Positions 8,757 to 16,327 of a stretch of 43,559 bases of DNA are shown in pieces. The position numbers were made by a program, and so were the translations under genes. The first letter of the stretch is position 1, and every line of letters begins with the position of its first letter. Under the pieces are notes generated by a model. The model worked only from the letters and a program-made list of their open reading frames with translations, had not been told where the DNA came from and ran no database searches. This DNA is from Planctomycetota bacterium (GTDB taxonomy: Bacteria > Planctomycetota > B15-G4). The stretch covers positions 1 to 43,559 of the forward strand of contig JACKHP010000035.1 of assembly GCA_020638905.1 (NCBI GenBank), in the 5' to 3' direction.

Positions 8757-8821
8757 GCGTCGGGATCCGTCACGGGGTCACGCCGTCATGCGGATGCTGC
8801 GTCTCGGCGGACGGCCGCACG

Positions 8822-10429
8822 TCAGGGCGTGATCGCGAGCAGTCCCTTGCTGGCGCTGAAGCCGAGGGGCGTCGTACCGTCGGGGTTCCAGGCCTGGAGC
8901 CAGAGGTGCGCGTACGGCGGGATGCCCGGCGTCCAGGCGCTCCACGCGATCGTGAACGTGCCCGCGGCGTCGGTGGGGATCGGCACGACCAGGTCGGTGG
9001 TCGGCACGAGCACGCCGCCCTTGAACGGGACGTCGAGCGTGCCGAGTCCGAGGACGAGGAACGAGAGCGCCGAGGGCGGACCGCGCGTGAGCGCGATCGA
9101 GCCCGGCGTGAGCGGCTCCAGCGTGCCGCTGCCCAGGAGCGTGGGCTTGCCGAGCACGCCAGGGACGGCGACGCCCACCGACGTCCACGGGACGGCCACG
9201 CCCGAGATCACGCGCACGAGGCCCTGGGTGCCGGGCTCGAGCTGCGCGTTCGCGGAGCCGTACGCGAGGTCGGGACGTCCGTCGCCGTCGACGTCGCCCG
9301 TGCCGGCCACCGCCGTGGCCGGGTCGTCGGACACTCCGGCCACGTCGAGGCCCGTGAGCGTGAAGAGCTCGGCGCCGGTGGCGGGCGAGACGATGCGGAC
9401 GATGCCGTTGCCACCCAGTGCGAGGTCGCTCACGCCGTCGCCGTCGAGGTCGCCCAGGCTCGCGACGTCGATGGGATGGATGTCCGTCGTCTCCGACACC
9501 TGCCAGCCGTGCAGCAGCGAGCCGTCGGCGCCCGAGTAGACCCTGGCCCCGCCGACGAGTCCGCCCGTGCCCGAGACGACGTCCGGGACGCCGTCGCCGT
9601 TCACGTCGCCGGGAGCGCACAGGCTCACCCCGAGGCGTTCGCCGGCCGTCGTCCCCAGGATCGTCCGCAGCACCGAGAAGTCGGCTCCCGACCGGATCTC
9701 GATGCGTCCCGCCTGGAACGGACTGCCGGTGAGCGAGACGCCCACCGCGACGTCGGACGACCCGTCACCGTCGACGTCGCCCAGTCCCGCCACCGCCCAG
9801 CCGAAGCCCGACGGGAACTGGAACTCGTCGAAGAACGACTTCTCGTGCAGCAGCGAGCCGTCGACGCCGGACAGCACGCGCACCGTGTCGGCACCGAGGT
9901 CGTGGAAGCCGTCCGCGATCGAACCGACGACCACGTCCTGGACGCCGTCCCCGTCGACGTCCCCCGCGCAGGCCACCGAGCCGCCGTAGTAGGGCAACCC
10001 CTGCTCGCCGAAAAGCACGGCGCCCGTGGCTCCGGAGTAGACGTCGAAGCGCGACACCTTCGGCTGTCCCACGACGAAGTCGTCGTGACCGTCGAGGTCG
10101 AGGTCGCCGACGAACGCCAGCGCCAGCCCGAACGATCCGCTGGCCGGCAGCGTGAGCAGTTCGGAGCCGTCGAGTCCCGAGAAGACGTGGACGGTCTCGG
10201 GTCCCGCCGACGTGCCCGCCTCGCCGACGAGGAGGTCGGGCACGCCGTCGGCGTCGACGTCGCCTCCGCCCGCGATCGACTGCCCGAGGTCGTGGCCGAG
10301 TGGACCGACGTGCTCCTGGAGCACGGTCTGCGCGCTCGCGGCGCAGGACGCGATCAGCAGCGCGAGTCCCGCGCGCGTCAACGAGCCGGGCCGGCCTCGA
10401 GAACTCCCGACGCTGCCTTCTTCGTGCAT
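8822..10429 (-). CDS. Exported FG-GAP (integrin-alpha-like) beta-propeller protein
   Basis: The product is about 535 residues. It has a signal peptide with a hydrophobic core (about residues 17-33, ending SCAASAQ), then seven repeats centred on calcium-binding-like GD-D-DG-D motifs, for example GDVDADGVPDLLVG, GDVDGDGVQDVVVG and GDLDGDGVSDLALGG. Seven repeats is the number expected for one FG-GAP propeller. The last 118 residues form a separate domain with PFKGGVLVP and a WxPGxPP region ending GFSASKGLLAI. That domain recurs in the protein at 29374-30939. I prefer the ATG at 10429, because GAGGAG lies a proper distance upstream; the ATG at 10435 sits too close to it. An extracellular adhesive or structural role is inference. 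Confidence 0.88.
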   Translation of the reverse strand: MHEEGSVGSSRGRPGSLTRAGLALLIASCAASAQTVLQEHVGPLGHDLGQSIAGGGDVDADGVPDLLVGEAGTSAGPETVHVFSGLDGSELLTLPASGSFGLALAFVGDLDLDGHDDFVVGQPKVSRFDVYSGATGAVLFGEQGLPYYGGSVACAGDVDGDGVQDVVVGSIADGFHDLGADTVRVLSGVDGSLLHEKSFFDEFQFPSGFGWAVAGLGDVDGDGSSDVAVGVSLTGSPFQAGRIEIRSGADFSVLRTILGTTAGERLGVSLCAPGDVNGDGVPDVVSGTGGLVGGARVYSGADGSLLHGWQVSETTDIHPIDVASLGDLDGDGVSDLALGGNGIVRIVSPATGAELFTLTGLDVAGVSDDPATAVAGTGDVDGDGRPDLAYGSANAQLEPGTQGLVRVISGVAVPWTSVGVAVPGVLGKPTLLGSGTLEPLTPGSIALTRGPPSALSFLVLGLGTLDVPFKGGVLVPTTDLVVPIPTDAAGTFTIAWSAWTPGIPPYAHLWLQAWNPDGTTPLGFSASKGLLAITP

Positions 10430-10572
10430 GCCCATGCTCCTCGTCGCGGCCGGGCCCGGCCGCCGTCCGACGCACAGTCTAGCGGCTGCCGTCGATCCGG
10501 GGGGCGCGGGGCGCCGCCGAACGCGAGAGCGGCGTCCCGTCGGGGGAGAGAACGGATCGTCCGCGGTCCCCG

Positions 10573-12258
10573 TCAGCCGTCGCGCGGCTCGCCGCGCTGG
10601 CGCTCGACGTCGAGATACCACTCGAGCTTGTCCCGCGCCGTCTGCTTGAACGCATGGACGAAGTCGACCATGCGCTCGCGCACGGTGGCCGCGCGCTCGA
10701 CCGCCGCGTCGATGGCCTCCCGCCGACGCTGATAGCCTTCCTGGCTCACGAGGCCCGCGTTGTAGTCCGCGCAGAGCTGCTTGCTCTTGAGCACGAGGAG
10801 CTGCGCCACCTCGCCGTAGCGCTCGCCGGTGCGCTGCGCCCAGCTGCACTCGGGGCCGAAGTCGAAGAAGCAGATCTGCAGCGAGAGGCGCGTGACCACG
10901 TTGTCGGCGATCAGGTCGGTGTCGAGCCTCGGGACCTCGACCTTGCGCGTCTGCGCGTCGTCGACCCAGACCGTGATCGCGTCGGCGGGCGGCCGGACAT
11001 GCACCGCCTCGACGCCCTCGGTGAACTGCGACCAGGCTTCCATGTCGGTGCGGTGCTCGCGACTCCACTCCTCGAGCACGGCCGGACGCTGGCGCTCGTC
11101 GAGCTGCCGACGCGCGGCCTGGCCCTTCTCGCGCCGCAGCTTGTCGAGCGCCGACTCGGTCTCGGTCGGCTCGCTGCCGATCAGGCGCTGCATCTCGCTG
11201 CGCAACGCGCCCGCCTTCTCGTCCATGCGGCGGGCCATCTCCTCGCGCACCGAGAACGCCCGGCGCTCGGCCTCGAACAGCTCGAGCAGGCGGTCGGCGT
11301 ACTCGTCCTGGCTGACGAGACCCGAGTTGTACTCGAGGCACAGGCGGCGGTACTTGACCACCAGGAGCTGCGCCGCCTGGGTGTACTCGACCGAACGGTC
11401 GAGCGTCCAGGTCACGTCGGGACCGATGCACAGGCCGTAGACCGGCGTCGAGTACGAGAGCTTCACGCACAGGCTCTCCTCGAAGCCCGTCGTGAGCCGC
11501 TCGACGTCGAGCTTCGGCACCGCGATGCGCCGCGTGTGCGCGCGGTCGGCCCAGATCTCGACCAGCTCGACGTCGCTCGGGACGGACGACCCGCGCTTCA
11601 CGCCGCGCTCGAACTCGGCCAGCCGCTGGGCCACCGCCTGCTTGCTGATCTCGGACGTCTTCGCGGCGCTCGTGTCGACCAGCGGCGCGATCCCGTCGGC
11701 CGGCGCCGGCTTCTGCGGCACGCTCTCGACGTCTCCCCGGAACGCGGCCAACGCGTCGTCGATGGCCGACTTGAACCCGTCGATGTCGCGCTCGGGCAGG
11801 CCCAGCGCCGCATCGAGCTTGGCGCCGGCCTCGGCCGCCTGGAGCGCGACGCCCGCGCGCACCTCGAGCTTGGCCGTGTGCGCCTGGTCGACCGAGGCGT
11901 AGATCTCGCGCATGCGGCGCTGGTAAGTCTCGAGGCTCATGTCGCCTTCGTTGAACTCGTCGCACAGGTCGTGGATCTTCTCGATCAGCGCCGTGCAGGT
12001 CTCGTCGTACTGGACGCCCCACTCGCGGCTGATGCCGATCGAGACGCCGAGCAGCCCGCTCACGCCCTGGGTGAAGCCGAGCCCGAGCGATGACGGGTCG
12101 GCGATGTCGTCGGGATCGACTTCCTGCACCTCGGTCTTGCGCGTGTGCGCGTCGTCGACCCAGACGTGCAGCGTGCCGACGAGGGTGGCCGACACCGCGG
12201 CGGCGAGCAGCGTGCCCGCCAGGATGGTGACTGCGATGCGTCTCAGCGATGCGAGCAT
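10573..12258 (-). CDS. Membrane-anchored protein with three copies of an unrecognised ~105-residue module
   Basis: I recognise no known family. The 561-residue protein has an N-terminal signal anchor (about residues 8-28) and then three related modules at about 31-134, 231-340 and 428-530. Each opens with a strand-like motif: VWVDDAHTRK, EIWADRAHTRR or VWVDDAQTRK. A hydrophobic stretch and a conserved W...Y helix follow, and each module closes with a helix containing LC-(D/E)YN-GLVSQ (degenerate in the first copy) and a charged helix ending VREEM or VRERM. Charged coiled-coil-like linkers separate the modules. Modules 2 and 3 each contain extra cysteines. It lies 143 bases upstream of the FG-GAP gene on the same strand. 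A periplasmic or surface role is inferred. Confidence 0.8.
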   Translation of the reverse strand: MLASLRRIAVTILAGTLLAAAVSATLVGTLHVWVDDAHTRKTEVQEVDPDDIADPSSLGLGFTQGVSGLLGVSIGISREWGVQYDETCTALIEKIHDLCDEFNEGDMSLETYQRRMREIYASVDQAHTAKLEVRAGVALQAAEAGAKLDAALGLPERDIDGFKSAIDDALAAFRGDVESVPQKPAPADGIAPLVDTSAAKTSEISKQAVAQRLAEFERGVKRGSSVPSDVELVEIWADRAHTRRIAVPKLDVERLTTGFEESLCVKLSYSTPVYGLCIGPDVTWTLDRSVEYTQAAQLLVVKYRRLCLEYNSGLVSQDEYADRLLELFEAERRAFSVREEMARRMDEKAGALRSEMQRLIGSEPTETESALDKLRREKGQAARRQLDERQRPAVLEEWSREHRTDMEAWSQFTEGVEAVHVRPPADAITVWVDDAQTRKVEVPRLDTDLIADNVVTRLSLQICFFDFGPECSWAQRTGERYGEVAQLLVLKSKQLCADYNAGLVSQEGYQRRREAIDAAVERAATVRERMVDFVHAFKQTARDKLEWYLDVERQRGEPRDG

Positions 12259-12315
12259 GACTCACGTTCCCCAGGGCGTGCGAAACGGGGCGCGGCGGAC
12301 CGCGCCGCGGGCCCC

Positions 12316-13365
12316 TCACTCTAACGCGGAACGCCCCGGGCGGCCCGGGTCACCCGCCTGGACGACGCCGTCGGCGGTGGCCAGCCACTCGAGGCGCCGC
12401 ACGCCACGCGCCGCCATCCCGCGGAAGAAGAGCGTGCCGACCGCGAACACCGTGGCGCTGAACGCCAGCAGCCCGGCCGTCTGCGGGACGATCAGGAACG
12501 CCGCCACGGACTGCAGCCCGATGGCGACGTAGAGCAGTCCCGAGACGAACAGGCGCGAACGGTGCCTGATGAACCAGGCGCCCACCGGTGCGCCCACCAC
12601 CACGATCGGGACGCACACCCACCACGACTCCCAGGCCTCGGTCGCCAGGGCGGAGTGCACGCCGCCCTTCCACAGGAAGCCGACCATCGAGTTGACGGCC
12701 ATGAGCACCACCGACGTGGGGGTGGCGACCGACTCGTTGATGCGCAGACGCAGCACGAGCAGCGAGAAGATCGTGATGTCGAGGCCGCTGCCCGTGATCG
12801 ACGAGACGACGCCGCCGACGACGCCCGTCGCGAACAGCAGCAGCGCGTGCCGCGGCAGGAAGTTCGCGATCTCGTGGTGCACCTCGCGCTCGTGGTAGCG
12901 GTTGATCATGAAGAGCGCGACCGCGAACGCGAGCCAGATGCTCGTGAAGAGCATCTTGGACGACGACGCCGAGAGCAGGTCGGCCACGAACTCGAGTCCG
13001 AGCACGATGCCCAGCGTGCCGCCCAGGCTGCCCCACACGACGGCGTGCCTCTCGACGCGGATGCCCGTGGCCAGGATCGTCACCGAGGCCGAGGTCATCC
13101 CGATCGACTGCACCATGAGCGAGAAGTCGCGCGCGACCGACGGCTCGATGCCGAGCAGCAGCGTCATCACGGGGAAGGCCACCGCGCCGCCCCCCTCGCT
13201 CGTGGCGCCGGCGACGAACGACCCGAAGGCCATCGTGACCGACATCGGCCAGCCGTGCACGAACAGCGGCCACGCGTCGCGCGCCAGCATGGCGGCCGTC
13301 CACGCGCTCCACACCAGGACGATCACGACGAACGGGATCTTCGACGACGAAGCACGCGCACTCAT
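12316..13365 (-). CDS. TauE/SafE family membrane permease
   Basis: This 349-residue polytopic protein belongs to the TauE/SafE (DUF81) family, whose members export sulfite, sulfoacetate or other small organic anions. Two pseudo-repeats are visible. The first has FVAGATSEGGGAVAFPVMTLLLGI; the second has GVVGGVVSSITGSGLDITIFSLLVLRL followed by NESVATPTSVVLMAVNS. The Arg/Gly-rich C-terminal tail from about residue 318 looks cytoplasmic. It converges with nothing; the genes on both sides are on the same strand. The substrate is unknown. Confidence 0.88.
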   Translation of the reverse strand: MSARASSSKIPFVVIVLVWSAWTAAMLARDAWPLFVHGWPMSVTMAFGSFVAGATSEGGGAVAFPVMTLLLGIEPSVARDFSLMVQSIGMTSASVTILATGIRVERHAVVWGSLGGTLGIVLGLEFVADLLSASSSKMLFTSIWLAFAVALFMINRYHEREVHHEIANFLPRHALLLFATGVVGGVVSSITGSGLDITIFSLLVLRLRINESVATPTSVVLMAVNSMVGFLWKGGVHSALATEAWESWWVCVPIVVVGAPVGAWFIRHRSRLFVSGLLYVAIGLQSVAAFLIVPQTAGLLAFSATVFAVGTLFFRGMAARGVRRLEWLATADGVVQAGDPGRPGRSALE

Positions 13366-13469
13366 GGCCCCGGGAATCTATTCGCGCGACGCGTGACCCG
13401 TCCATCGCGCGTAGAGATCACGGGCGCCACGTAGCGCGCACGGGTCGATCGCACCGCCGTCGCCGACCG

Positions 13470-14999
13470 TCACTCCAGCGCGGCGCGCACGAGCCGGGAG
13501 GAGACGCAGTGCCGCAGGTCGTCCTCGGCGTAGATCCAGTCGTCGGCCACGATCCGCACGACCGACAGGCGTCGGGTGGACGACCCGGCGGGAAGCTGGA
13601 AGCGGCGCCGCACCGTCTCGTCGGCGCGCAGGTCGATGGCGCCGAGGGCCTTTCCGTCGACCTCGACCGCGAGGGTCACGCGGGGCAGGTCGGCGCGTCC
13701 CATCCCCGCGAGCTCGAGCACCAGGCCGGTCTCGTCGTCGACGGGCAGCACGAACGCGACGTAGGGACCCAGCCGCCCGTCGGCGTCGACGCCCGCGTAG
13801 ACCTGGAACGCGCCGCTCCAGAAGCCCCCGGCGTGCGGCACGATCTCGGACACGAACTCCACGTACGCGAGCAGGTCCTCGGGGTCGACGTCGCGCTCGG
13901 CCTGGTACTCGCCGAACTCGTGCAGCGTGCGCCATGCGCTCGACGCGGGCTCCCAGGGCGGCAGGTCGACTCCCGGGAGGAGGTCGAGGTTCCCGAGCGC
14001 CGCGTACAGAAGCTCGGCGACACGACGCTGCCCCGCGGGGTTCCAGTGCGGATCCAGCTCGCTCATGCGGAACTCGCCGTCGCCGGCGAAGCGCGCCGGG
14101 ATCCACACGGCGGGGACGTCGCCGAGGGGCTCGACCAGGTGCTCGCGCGCGAGGCTCGAGGAGCGGTTGACGTTGAGCAGCAGCGCCGTGCGTCCCCCCG
14201 AGCCGGCGACCGCGTCGACCAGGGCACGCACGTCGTCGACCGCGTCGGCCCAACGACCGAGGCTCAACGCGTCGAGTCCCAGCAGCAACGGGTTGCCCTC
14301 GGGGGAGCCGAGCGTGACGACGGGCAACCCGCGCCAGACGAGCGCGTCGGCGCGGTCGCGGTACTGGCTCGACGTCGTGGCGAGCCGGCCGAAGCCGCGC
14401 ACGTCCGCGGTGTCGTCGAGGTCGTTGTCGCACACGTGCACGAACACCACGTCGGCCTGCAGCAGCGCCGCCTGTCGGCGGTACCAGGCCGACTCCGCGC
14501 GCAGGTTCCAGCTCGGCACGGCGAGCGCGAGCACCTCGACCTCGCGCCCCGGGAGCGCCTCGCGAAGACGATCCTCGAGGACCCGGTCGAGTCGCTCCTC
14601 GACCGGCACCCGCCAGCCGAAGAGGAAGCTGTCGCCGAGCAGCGCCACGCGCAGGACGCCCGCCGGCTTGGGCCGCGCGATCGGCTGCTCGCGCATCCCG
14701 TCGGCGTCGGTGACGACGGGGACGCCGAGGAAGGACGCCCCGTCGAGTCCCGGCAGCAGCACGTGCCCCACGTCGGGATCGGTGTGGTGGTCCATGATCC
14801 CCTCCGTCGCGGCCACCATGGCGTCGATCGCGGCCTGCCGGGCCGCGTCGTCGACCTCGACGGGTCGCGGCGGCGGTCGTCGCGAGCGTTCCTCGAGCAG
14901 CAGACCGAGCGCGACGGACAGCGCCAGGCACAGGGAGCCGAGCGCGAGGGCCCATCGTCGCGCCTGCAGCAAGGCGCGCTCCTCGTCGGTGACCGTCAT
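13470..14999 (-). CDS. SGNH/GDSL-like hydrolase with N-terminal membrane anchor
   Basis: The product is about 509 residues. A single hydrophobic segment (about 16-35) anchors the protein and the rest is probably extracytoplasmic. The hydrolase part begins VLRVALLGDSFLFGW, placing the nucleophile at about Ser124. A second block has VHVCDNDLDD, and DPHWNPAGQRRVAELL supplies the Asp316/His318 pair typical of SGNH enzymes. The sequence GDSFLFGW plus HWNPAG resembles the acyltransferase-associated SGNH (AlgX/ALGI-like) proteins, so a polymer O-acetylation role is possible. The C-terminal 170 residues look like a separate beta-rich region. I chose the ATG at 14999, with GAGAGG upstream; a longer frame would run into the neighbouring gene. 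Confidence 0.7.
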   Translation of the reverse strand: MTVTDEERALLQARRWALALGSLCLALSVALGLLLEERSRRPPPRPVEVDDAARQAAIDAMVAATEGIMDHHTDPDVGHVLLPGLDGASFLGVPVVTDADGMREQPIARPKPAGVLRVALLGDSFLFGWRVPVEERLDRVLEDRLREALPGREVEVLALAVPSWNLRAESAWYRRQAALLQADVVFVHVCDNDLDDTADVRGFGRLATTSSQYRDRADALVWRGLPVVTLGSPEGNPLLLGLDALSLGRWADAVDDVRALVDAVAGSGGRTALLLNVNRSSSLAREHLVEPLGDVPAVWIPARFAGDGEFRMSELDPHWNPAGQRRVAELLYAALGNLDLLPGVDLPPWEPASSAWRTLHEFGEYQAERDVDPEDLLAYVEFVSEIVPHAGGFWSGAFQVYAGVDADGRLGPYVAFVLPVDDETGLVLELAGMGRADLPRVTLAVEVDGKALGAIDLRADETVRRRFQLPAGSSTRRLSVVRIVADDWIYAEDDLRHCVSSRLVRAALE

Positions 15000-15105
15000 G
15001 GGCAGGATCCTCTCGCAGGACACGCCGCCGTCCGACGGGCGGGCGAGCACCGAGAACGCCCGGCCCGTGGACCACGCCGCCTGGGCGCCGCCGCTCGCGC
15101 CCCGC

Positions 15106-15627
15106 TCAGCGCGAGCGCCACGCGGACACGAACTTGTCGCCCACGATGAGCACCGCGACGAGCAGGCCGAGCAGCCCGCCGACGCGATCGTCCACGGACG
15201 CCAGCAACACGGCCGCCACCACGAGCCCCAGCATGTCGGGCAGCCAGCGGCGCATGCGCTCGCCGAACGGCACGGGTGCCGGACGTTCGTAGGACACGAC
15301 ACCCTTGGCGATGTCCGACTCGATCAGGCGCGGGACGACCAGCACGCCCAGGAAGAACACCGGCGTGAGCACGATCGCGAGCGCGGTGTGCCCCAGGGCG
15401 TAGTCGCGGCCGCCGGCCTCGAGCGCGCAGCGGAACAGGTGTCCCCACAGCCCGATCGTCAGCAGCAGCACCACCGCGCCGGTCACCCTGAAGACCATCC
15501 CGGCCGCGCTGCCGCCCGTGCCCAGCGCCACGAGCCAGGTGACGACCAGGATGGTCGCCGCGTCGATGCAGCGGGCCCGCCACGCGAGCATGGCCTGCAG
15601 CGGGGTCGGCCGGATCGCTTCGCTCAT
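15106..15627 (-). CDS. Small integral membrane protein of unknown function
   Basis: This 173-residue protein has about five hydrophobic segments (around residues 22-40, 42-60, 78-100, 133-150 and 150-165) and Arg-rich ends. It has no motif I recognise; WLPDMLGLVVAAVLLASVDDRVGG looks loosely like an RDD-type membrane domain. The ATG at 15627 follows AAGGGGA, a good ribosome site. It lies 106 bases upstream of the SGNH-like gene on the same strand and may be co-transcribed with it. Confidence 0.65.
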   Translation of the reverse strand: MSEAIRPTPLQAMLAWRARCIDAATILVVTWLVALGTGGSAAGMVFRVTGAVVLLLTIGLWGHLFRCALEAGGRDYALGHTALAIVLTPVFFLGVLVVPRLIESDIAKGVVSYERPAPVPFGERMRRWLPDMLGLVVAAVLLASVDDRVGGLLGLLVAVLIVGDKFVSAWRSR

Positions 15628-15870
15628 CGCGTCCCCTTCGCATCGGTCCTGCGCGGAGCCCGTCGGACGACGTGGCGCGCGGAACGGCCGCGCCGCGCCG
15701 GCCACCGACGAACGGGTGGTCGGACCCAGTATGTCGTCCGGGAGGCCGGACGCGGGGGACGGTCGCACCGATTTCGACCCGGGGCCGGGCGCGCGGAACC
15801 GCACTCGTCGAGGCCCGGATGCACCCGGGGCAGGCGCGCCGCGGCGCCGCGGCACTCCCCGGAAACACAC

Positions 15871-15902
15871 GCGCCCCGCCGACTCGAGAGTCGGCGGGGC
15901 GC
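15871..15902 (-). terminator. Terminator of the tRNA operon
   Basis: A perfect 15-bp inverted repeat (15871-15885 with 15888-15902) starts eight bases after the 3' end of tRNA-fMet on the minus strand. The strand then reads GTGTGTTTCC, a weak U-rich stretch. The rest of the 15628-15909 interval is non-coding as far as I can see. Confidence 0.7.
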
Positions 15903-15909
15903 GTGAGGT

Positions 15910-15986
<77 letters not shown>

Positions 15987-15991
15987 TACCG

Positions 15992-16107
15992 GCGCAGGCC
16001 CTCTTCGGCCTGCGCGTCGAATTGTGCCCGCGTTGTACCCGTTCGGCGGGCGCCGCGTCAATCCGACGCGGCGCCCGATGACCCGGGGGAGCGATCGGGG
16101 ATCGCTC
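15992..16107 (-). other. Spacer of the tRNA operon with three stem-loops
   Basis: The spacer between tRNA-Leu and tRNA-fMet holds three strong hairpins: a 9-bp stem (15992-16000/16007-16015), a 12-bp stem (16048-16059/16065-16076) and an 8-bp stem (16089-16096/16100-16107). None is followed by a U-tract, so processing sites or attenuating structures are more likely than terminators. Confidence 0.5.
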
Positions 16108-16131
16108 GCCCGCCTCGCGGGATTCCACACG

Positions 16132-16220
16132 TGGTGCCCAGAACAGGGCTCGAACCTGCACCCGGTTTAACCCGGACTAGGCCCTCAACCTAGCGTGTCT
16201 ACCAGTTCCACCACCTGGGC
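16132..16220 (-). tRNA. tRNA-Leu (GAG)
   Basis: The 89-base gene has a long variable arm and an encoded CCA. The acceptor stem is GCCCAGG/CTGGGC-like, the D-arm is GTGGTGGAACTGGTAGACAC, and the anticodon loop TTGAGGG gives anticodon GAG. The class II form and this sequence resemble bacterial tRNA-Leu(GAG). It precedes tRNA-fMet on the same strand. Confidence 0.95.
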
Positions 16221-16238
16221 ACGCGTGGAAGACGGCGA

Positions 16239-16267
16239 ATTGCACGGATTCGACCGCTCGGCGTCAA
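16239..16267 (-). promoter_or_regulatory. Sigma70-type promoter of the tRNA pair
   Basis: On the minus strand TTGACG (16262-16267) and TGCAAT (16239-16244) are exactly 17 bases apart and end 18 bases before the first base of tRNA-Leu. Spacing and -35 match are good for a stable-RNA promoter. Confidence 0.55.
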
Positions 16268-16327
16268 CCCCCGATCCGCGGGAGGCGCCCGGGGCGTCCC
16301 GAAGCGCCCTTCGCACGACGTCGCGCG

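Noticed and set aside
16048..16076. Terminator between the two tRNAs
   Set aside because: The stem is strong but has no U-tract, and the tRNA-fMet gene lies directly downstream without a promoter I can see; a processing structure is more likely.
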